Positions 56,505 to 61,255 of a stretch of 61,255 bases of DNA are shown piece after piece. The DNA is taken from positions 1 through 61,255 of the forward strand of contig CALBKH010000094.1 in the NCBI GenBank assembly GCA_937892955.1. The letters are read 5' to 3'. Every line of letters begins with the position of its first letter. Within the stretch, counting starts at the first letter, position 1. The position numbers and the translations under genes were made by a program. The DNA comes from an uncultured Alphaproteobacteria bacterium (lineage in GTDB: Bacteria > Pseudomonadota > Alphaproteobacteria > Rhizobiales > Ancalomicrobiaceae). Under the pieces are notes generated by a model. The model was not told the DNA's origin. It searched no databases and saw only the letters and a program-made list of their open reading frames with translations.

Positions 56505-58196
56505 CTTGTCTTCGGAGCGGGCGCGCAGCGCCGCACCGAGGATGTCGCCGAGCGAGGCGCCCGAGTCGGACGAACCGAACTGAGCGATCGCTTCCTTCTC
56601 CTCGGCCACTTCGAGCGCCTTGATCGAAACGCCGACCTTGCGGGTCTTGCGGTCGAACTGGATGACGCGGGCGTCGAGGCGCTCGCCGACGGCGAAGCGA
56701 TCCGGACGCTGGTCGCCGCGCTCACGCGCGAGCTCGGAGCGCTTGATGAAGGTCGAGAACTCGGTGTCGACGATCTTCACGTCGATGCCCGAATCCTTCA
56801 CCTCGGTCACTTCGCAGGTGACGATGGCGCCGCGACGGATGTCGCCGGCCTTCTCGAAGGGGTCGCCGGCGAGCTGCTTGACGCCGAGCGAGATGCGCTC
56901 CTTGTCGACGTCGACGTCGAGGACCACCGCCTTGATGCGGTCGCCGCGACGGAACTCCTCGATGACCTGCTCGCCCGGACGGTTCCAGTCGAGGTCGGAG
57001 AGGTGGACCATGCCGTCGACGTCGCCGTCGAGACCGACGAACAGACCGAACTCGGTCTTGTTCTTGACCTCGCCCTCGACCACGGTGCCCGGCGGATACT
57101 TCTCGACGAAGGTCTCCCACGGGTTGGCGAGCGTCTGCTTGAGGCCGAGCGAGATGCGGCGCTTGACCGGATCGACCTCGAGCACCATCACCTCGACCTC
57201 CTGAGAGGTGGAGACGATCTTGCCCGGATGGACGTTCTTCTTGGTCCAGCTCATCTCGGAGACGTGGATCAGGCCTTCGATGCCCGGCTCCAGTTCGACG
57301 AAGGCGCCGTAGTCGGTGATGTTGGTCACGCGACCGGCGAACTTCGCACCGACGGGATACTTGGCGACGATGCCGTCCCACGGATCCGCCTCGAGCTGCT
57401 TCATGCCGAGCGAGATGCGGTGGGTCTCCGGGTTGACGCGGATGATCTGGACCCGGACGGTCTGACCGATCGTGAGCACCTCGGAGGGATGGTTGATGCG
57501 GCGCCACGCGATGTCGGTGACGTGCAGCAGGCCGTCGATGCCGCCGAGGTCGACGAACGCACCGTAATCGGTGATGTTCTTGACCACGCCGTCGACGATC
57601 TGGCCTTCCTGCAGGCTCTGGACGAGCTCGGAACGCTGCTCCGCGCGGGTCTCTTCCAGAACGGTGCGGCGCGACACGACGATGTTGCCGCGGCGCTTGT
57701 CCATCTTGAGGATCTGGAAGGGCTGCGGCACGTGCATCAGCGGGCCGACGTCGCGGACCGGACGGATGTCGACCTGGGAACGCGGCAGGAACGCCACGGC
57801 GCCGTCGAGGTCGACGGTGAAGCCACCCTTGACCTGGTTGAAGATGAGGCCGGTGACCTTCTCGTTCTTGGCGAAGGCCTCCTCGAGACGGGTCCAGCTC
57901 TCTTCGCGGCGCGCCTTCTCGCGGGAGATGACGGCTTCGCCGAGAGCGTTCTCGACACGGTCGAGATAGACCTCGACCTCGTCACCGACCTTGAGGCCGC
58001 CGTCGCGGCCCTGGGCGCCGAATTCCTTGAGCGCGACGCGACCTTCGACCTTGAGGCCGACGTCGATGACCGCGAGATCCTTCTCGATCGCGACGATCTT
58101 GCCCTTGACGACGGTCCCTTCGTAGAGGTTGGACTGCTCGAGGGACTCTTCGAGAAGGGCGGCGAATTCGTCGCGGGTGGGGTTCATCTGAGACAT
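56502..58196 (-). CDS. rpsA: 30S ribosomal protein S1
   Basis: A 564-residue protein with six S1 (OB-fold) domains at about 21-88, 105-172, 191-260, 277-347, 364-434 and 451-520. Domains 3-5 carry the conserved YGAFVDLGG, YGAFVELEP and FGLFVGLDG segments. It recruits structured mRNA to the ribosome. It is upstream of the Na/Pi transporter gene and downstream of cmk, the conserved cmk-rpsA order. The 244-bp leader may host autoregulation. Confidence 0.96.
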   Translation of the reverse strand: MSQMNPTRDEFAALLEESLEQSNLYEGTVVKGKIVAIEKDLAVIDVGLKVEGRVALKEFGAQGRDGGLKVGDEVEVYLDRVENALGEAVISREKARREESWTRLEEAFAKNEKVTGLIFNQVKGGFTVDLDGAVAFLPRSQVDIRPVRDVGPLMHVPQPFQILKMDKRRGNIVVSRRTVLEETRAEQRSELVQSLQEGQIVDGVVKNITDYGAFVDLGGIDGLLHVTDIAWRRINHPSEVLTIGQTVRVQIIRVNPETHRISLGMKQLEADPWDGIVAKYPVGAKFAGRVTNITDYGAFVELEPGIEGLIHVSEMSWTKKNVHPGKIVSTSQEVEVMVLEVDPVKRRISLGLKQTLANPWETFVEKYPPGTVVEGEVKNKTEFGLFVGLDGDVDGMVHLSDLDWNRPGEQVIEEFRRGDRIKAVVLDVDVDKERISLGVKQLAGDPFEKAGDIRRGAIVTCEVTEVKDSGIDVKIVDTEFSTFIKRSELARERGDQRPDRFAVGERLDARVIQFDRKTRKVGVSIKALEVAEEKEAIAQFGSSDSGASLGDILGAALRARSEDK

Positions 58197-58269
58197 TGAA
58201 ACTCCTGGTGCCGAATACGGCGTGCGCCGGCGGGTTGGTGTCGTGGGGCGGTTCGATCATGTCCGGATC

Positions 58270-58309
58270 CCCGTGGGTGGGGGACCTGCCGTGGAGTTCT
58301 CCCCACGGG
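58270..58309 (-). promoter_or_regulatory. inverted repeat in the rpsA leader
   Basis: CCCGTGGG (58270-58277) and CCCACGGG (58302-58309) can pair across 24 bases, 74 bp or more upstream of the rpsA ATG. It might be an upstream terminator or an autoregulatory leader element; S1 represses its own mRNA in E. coli. No T-run supports termination. Confidence 0.3.
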
Positions 58310-58440
58310 CCGGCGCCGGCGAACGACGATGAAACCGGATGTCCGTCCGCGCGAGTTCGGGCCTCGAAGGCCGTGATCCCACGCGAACCGGCGTTCCATA
58401 GCGGAAGCGCCGGTCTCGAGCAAGCACGATACGGCGGAAA

Positions 58441-59103
58441 TCAGCCCTCGGCGGCGCGTTTCGCGGCGACGATGGCGAGTGCGGCGGAAAGTGCCGCCTC
58501 GCGGTCGAGGTTCGAGGTGTCGAGCACCACCGCATCGGCCGCGGGCTTCAGCGGCGCGACGGCACGATTGCTGTCGCGATCGTCGCGATCGCGCGTCTCC
58601 TCGAGGATACGGGCGTAGTCGACGTCGCGGCCCTTGGCGAGAAGTTCGTCGGTGCGGCGGCGGGCGCGCACCTCGGGCGAGGCGGTGACGAAGATCTTCA
58701 CCGTCGCGTCGGGACAGATCACCGTGCCGATGTCGCGGCCGTCGAGGACGGCGCCCGGGTCGCGGGCGGCGAAGGCGCGCTGGAAGTCGACGAGGGCGGC
58801 GCGGACCTCGGGGTGGACGGCGACGCGCGAGGCGAGTTCGCCGGCCTCGCGGCCGCGCAGGTCGTCGCGTTTCAAGTCGTCGGGATCGAGGTTGCGGGCG
58901 AACTCACCCGCCAGCTCGGCGTCGTCGAGATCGAAGCCGCGCAGCGCCATCAGCTTGCCGATGGCGCGATAGAGCAGGCCGGTGTCGAGATGGGGCAGGC
59001 CGAGATGGTCGGCCAGCGCCAGGGCGAGCGTGCCCTTGCCGGCGGCGGCGGGGCCGTCGATGGCGACGACGAAGGGGCGGTGCGCAGAGATGGTCGCAGG
59101 CAT
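58441..59103 (-). CDS. cmk: cytidylate kinase
   Basis: A 220-residue (d)CMP kinase. The P-loop is IDGPAAAGKGT near residue 15, followed by HLDTGLLYRAIG. The VLDGRDIGTVICPDA segment is family-specific, and the LID region is near DRDDRDSNR. It starts 6 bp after the FzlA-like gene stop and precedes rpsA. Confidence 0.94.
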   Translation of the reverse strand: MPATISAHRPFVVAIDGPAAAGKGTLALALADHLGLPHLDTGLLYRAIGKLMALRGFDLDDAELAGEFARNLDPDDLKRDDLRGREAGELASRVAVHPEVRAALVDFQRAFAARDPGAVLDGRDIGTVICPDATVKIFVTASPEVRARRRTDELLAKGRDVDYARILEETRDRDDRDSNRAVAPLKPAADAVVLDTSNLDREAALSAALAIVAAKRAAEG

Positions 59104-59109
59104 GACGGG

Positions 59110-59802
59110 TCAGAAATCGAGATCGGCGTAGGTGGCGGCCGGCGGAATCGCCAAGATGCGATCGGCGAGCAGCGGGCGGAACGACGGCCGCGACTTGATC
59201 AGGCCGTACCACGCCCGGGTGGTCTCGTCGGCGTCCCAGGGCACCTCGCCGAGATAGTCCACACAGGACAATGCGGCGGCGGCGGCGAGATCGGCGAAGG
59301 AGATCCGGCCGCCGGCGAGCCAGTCGCGGGTGGCGGTGAGCCAGCCGATGTACTTCAGGTGATGACGGATGTTGGCGCGGGCGGCGCGCAGCACCGCCGA
59401 ATCCGGTTCGCCGCCGCCCTTGTCGCGCGGGATCTCCAGCTTGAAGATCTTCTCGTGGACGAGATAGCCGACGACCTCGGCGTCGAACTTGCCGAGGAAC
59501 CAGTCGACGAGACGGCGCACCTCGGCGCGGGTCTCGGCATGGTTCGGCATCAGCCGGCGGTCGCCCATGGCGTAGCCGCGCGTCTCGTCGAGATACTCCA
59601 TGATGACCGAGGCGCCGCAGATCGGCGGGCCGTCGTTCTCCACCAGCACCGGCAGGGTGCCGGCCGGGTTGAGCATCAGGAAATCGCGCCGCCGTTCCCA
59701 GGGCTTCTCGACCACGAGATCGAGGGAGAGGCCGTATTCGGCCGCGACCAGACGGACGAAGCGGCTCGCGGTGGAGAAGGGGTGGTGGTGGAGCGTCAGC
59801 AT
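59110..59802 (-). CDS. glutathione S-transferase-like protein, probable FzlA
   Basis: A 230-residue GST-fold protein. The N-terminal thioredoxin-like half reads LHHHPFSTASRFVRL then NPAGTLPVLVE, and a helical half follows. The C-terminal PPAATYADLDF matches the conserved tail of FzlA, the alphaproteobacterial FtsZ-binding division protein, which I recall from the Caulobacter homologue. If correct it regulates constriction rather than conjugating glutathione. ATG 59811 is an alternative start. It is co-directional with cmk. Confidence 0.7.
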   Translation of the reverse strand: MLTLHHHPFSTASRFVRLVAAEYGLSLDLVVEKPWERRRDFLMLNPAGTLPVLVENDGPPICGASVIMEYLDETRGYAMGDRRLMPNHAETRAEVRRLVDWFLGKFDAEVVGYLVHEKIFKLEIPRDKGGGEPDSAVLRAARANIRHHLKYIGWLTATRDWLAGGRISFADLAAAAALSCVDYLGEVPWDADETTRAWYGLIKSRPSFRPLLADRILAIPPAATYADLDF

Positions 59803-59921
59803 CGGGGCCATCGGCGGCTCGGGCGGCGATCGCCGGAGCTCGGTCTTCCCCTATAGGCCGGTGACGCGCGGCGGACAAGCGCCGTGGCGCCGGCGGTCCC
59901 GCCGCGCAAGTGCGAAACGAA

Positions 59922-59944
59922 ACGAGGCCCGCATGGGGCCTCGT
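59922..59944 (-). terminator. Rho-independent terminator of the NDUFA9-like gene
   Basis: On the minus strand ACGAGGCCC and GGGCCTCGT form a perfect 9-bp stem with a 5-base loop, followed by TTCGTTTCG. It lies 77 bp past the stop of the NDUFA9-like gene and before the FzlA-like gene. Confidence 0.7.
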
Positions 59945-60020
59945 CGCAGGATCGAACCGGTTCGCCGCCTCACATCGGTCGGCGAAGCTTCGACCGGGTC
60001 GAAGCGTCGCGCGCCCGATC

Positions 60021-61010
60021 TCACGCCGGCTTGCGGTCGAACTGACCGTGCGGGCGGAAGCGCCAGAGATAGGCGTCGAGTTCGGCCTCGATCGAGGTCG
60101 GTTCGATGCCGAGCCCGGCGAGGGTGCGTCCCTCGGCGACCGCGGCGTCCGACACGACGTTGTCGGTCTTGAGCAGTTCGACCTGATCGACGGTGAGCAG
60201 CGGCTTCGGCAGCAGCTGCAGGAAGCGGGCCTGGAACTTGGCGAGCGCGAAGGGCAGCGGCACCATCGGGCGCTTGCGATGGGTGGCGGCGCACACCGCC
60301 TCGGCGCATTCGCGGAAGGTCTTCACCTCGGGACCGCCGAGTTCGTAGACGGCGCCGGGCTTCGCCCCGCCTTCCACCGCGTTCGCCACGGCTTCGGCGA
60401 CGTCGCGCACGAAGACCGGCTGGAAGCGAGTCGCGCCGCCGCCGATCAGCGGCATCACCGGCGTGAGCGAGGCGAGGAAGCCGAGCAGATTGAAGAAGCC
60501 GTCGTCGGGTCCGAAGATCACCGAGGGGCGCAGCACGACGGAATTCGGCAGGATGGCGAGCACCGCGGCTTCGCCGGCCGCCTTGGCGCGGGCATAGGCG
60601 GCGGTGCCGTTGGCGTCGGCGCCGATCGCCGAGACGTGGACCATACGGTCGAGGCCGGCGGCCTTGGCCTTCTCGGCGATCAGACGGGCGCCGTCGGCCA
60701 TGACGTCGTCGAAGTTCTGTTTGCCGCCCTCCGCCAGGAGGCCGACGAGATTGACCACCGCGTCGGCGCCTTCGATGGCGCGTTCGACCGACCAGGCGTG
60801 TTCGCGGCGGACGTTGGCCTGGACGGCGGCGATCTGACCGGGATTGCCGCAGGGCTGGAGCGAACCGGCGAGATCGGGGCGGCGCACCGCGGCGCGAATG
60901 CGCCAGCCGCGGCGAGCGAGAGCGCGAACGACCTGGCGGCCGACGAAACCCGAGCCGCCGAAGACGGTGACGAGCCTACCCTGGGCGGAACCGTTGAGGG
61001 GAGCGGACAT
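60021..61010 (-). CDS. complex I NDUFA9-subunit-family / NAD(P)H-binding protein
   Basis: A 329-residue atypical short-chain dehydrogenase. The Rossmann motif VFGGSGFVGRQVVRAL lies near residue 15, followed by VVNLVGLL and later RPSVIFGPDDGFFN. In alphaproteobacteria related proteins associate with complex I or act as uncharacterised NAD(P)-binding epimerase homologues. The catalytic Tyr is kept in YARAKAAGE. ATG 61010 is set by family similarity. Confidence 0.82.
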   Translation of the reverse strand: MSAPLNGSAQGRLVTVFGGSGFVGRQVVRALARRGWRIRAAVRRPDLAGSLQPCGNPGQIAAVQANVRREHAWSVERAIEGADAVVNLVGLLAEGGKQNFDDVMADGARLIAEKAKAAGLDRMVHVSAIGADANGTAAYARAKAAGEAAVLAILPNSVVLRPSVIFGPDDGFFNLLGFLASLTPVMPLIGGGATRFQPVFVRDVAEAVANAVEGGAKPGAVYELGGPEVKTFRECAEAVCAATHRKRPMVPLPFALAKFQARFLQLLPKPLLTVDQVELLKTDNVVSDAAVAEGRTLAGLGIEPTSIEAELDAYLWRFRPHGQFDRKPA

Positions 61011-61129
61011 GCGCGAGAACCTCGTCGTCTCGAAATGAGATCCGCCGCTGTTTAGCCTTCCGTGCGCCTCCTGTGAAGCCGCAACGCCACGACCTTCGAC
61101 GAAAGCGGGGAGGAGGAGACGCGAAGCGA

Positions 61130-61158
61130 TTGACAAGCGCCTCGCCAGCCCGTAATCA
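61130..61158 (+). promoter_or_regulatory. promoter of tRNA-Leu
   Basis: TTGACA (61130-61135) and TAATCA (61153-61158) have a 17-bp spacer, a near-consensus sigma-70 promoter. The expected start lies just before the tRNA 5' end at 61169. Confidence 0.75.
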
Positions 61159-61168
61159 CGCCGCCGTT

Positions 61169-61253
61169 GCCCAGGTGGCGGAATTGGTAGACGCGCACGG
61201 TTCAGGTCCGTGTTCCGCAAGGAGTGGAGGTTCGAGTCCTCTCCTGGGCACCA
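61169..61253 (+). tRNA. tRNA-Leu(CAG)
   Basis: An 85-nt gene including encoded CCA. Acceptor GCCCAGG pairs with CCTGGGC. The anticodon stem-loop ACGGTTCAGGTCCGT carries CAG, the T-loop is GTTCGAGTC, and the long variable arm fits a class II leucine tRNA. CUG is the commonest leucine codon in such genomes. Confidence 0.95.
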
Positions 61254-61255
61254 TC

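Noticed and set aside
55563..58199. An 878-codon open frame on the plus strand
   Set aside because: Antisense to rpsA and the Na/Pi transporter; composition typical of a shadow frame.

Overview
The window is very G+C-rich, dense chromosomal DNA from an alphaproteobacterium, most likely Hyphomicrobiales (Rhizobiales). The evidence is lineage-typical gene order: lptC-lptA-lptB-rpoN-hpf-ptsN, trpF-trpB-trpA-accD-folC, and cmk-rpsA-sppA-ihfB-lapA. Other lineage markers are an Hsp20-DUF1150 pair, an FzlA-like GST, an NDUFA9-like protein and a malic enzyme fused to a phosphotransacetylase-like domain. No rRNA, CRISPR array, prophage or complete insertion sequence is visible. The one RNA gene is tRNA-Leu(CAG) at the right end.

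Region 1 (0.5-13 kb) is a hexuronate utilisation cluster. One long minus-strand set runs uxaC, a four-gene PotABCD-type ABC transporter, a UxuB-type reductase and uxaA. A second minus-strand pair is eda-kdgK. Each set has a divergent GntR/FCD regulator with a palindromic operator candidate in the shared promoter region. Together they convert a hexuronate to KDG, KDPG and then pyruvate plus glyceraldehyde 3-phosphate. An alpha/beta hydrolase follows.

Region 2 (14-21 kb) holds a four-gene 2-oxoacid:acceptor oxidoreductase operon (gamma, alpha, beta, then a GltD-like NAD(P)/FAD/Fe-S protein), a divergent IclR regulator and a PcaF-type 3-oxoadipyl-CoA thiolase. This looks like a small catabolic island making acyl-CoA from a 2-oxoacid. 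Region 3 (21.5-25 kb) is a FecCD-type metal or cofactor ABC transporter with a small Cys-containing membrane protein.

Region 4 (25-34.3 kb) carries hsp20-DUF1150, ptsN, hpf, rpoN, lptB, lptA, lptC, an RNase D-like exonuclease, a CopD-like membrane protein, a hemerythrin protein and 3-hydroxybutyrate dehydrogenase. Region 5 (34.4-45.6 kb) has trpFBA-accD-folC, then an unusual saturase-ferredoxin reductase fusion flavoprotein with its MarR regulator, then a PBP1A-type penicillin-binding protein. Region 6 (45.6-61.2 kb) has maeB, small membrane proteins, CHAD and UPF0114 proteins, mepA, an ornithine cyclodeaminase homologue, lapA-ihfB-sppA, an Na/Pi cotransporter, rpsA, cmk, the FzlA-like GST, the NDUFA9-like protein and tRNA-Leu.

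The most notable non-coding signal is a family of roughly 130-bp palindromic elements. Each starts at the stop codon of a gene (DUF1150, trpA, UPF0114, rpsA). Two copies are nearly identical. The other two share only the architecture and end motifs.
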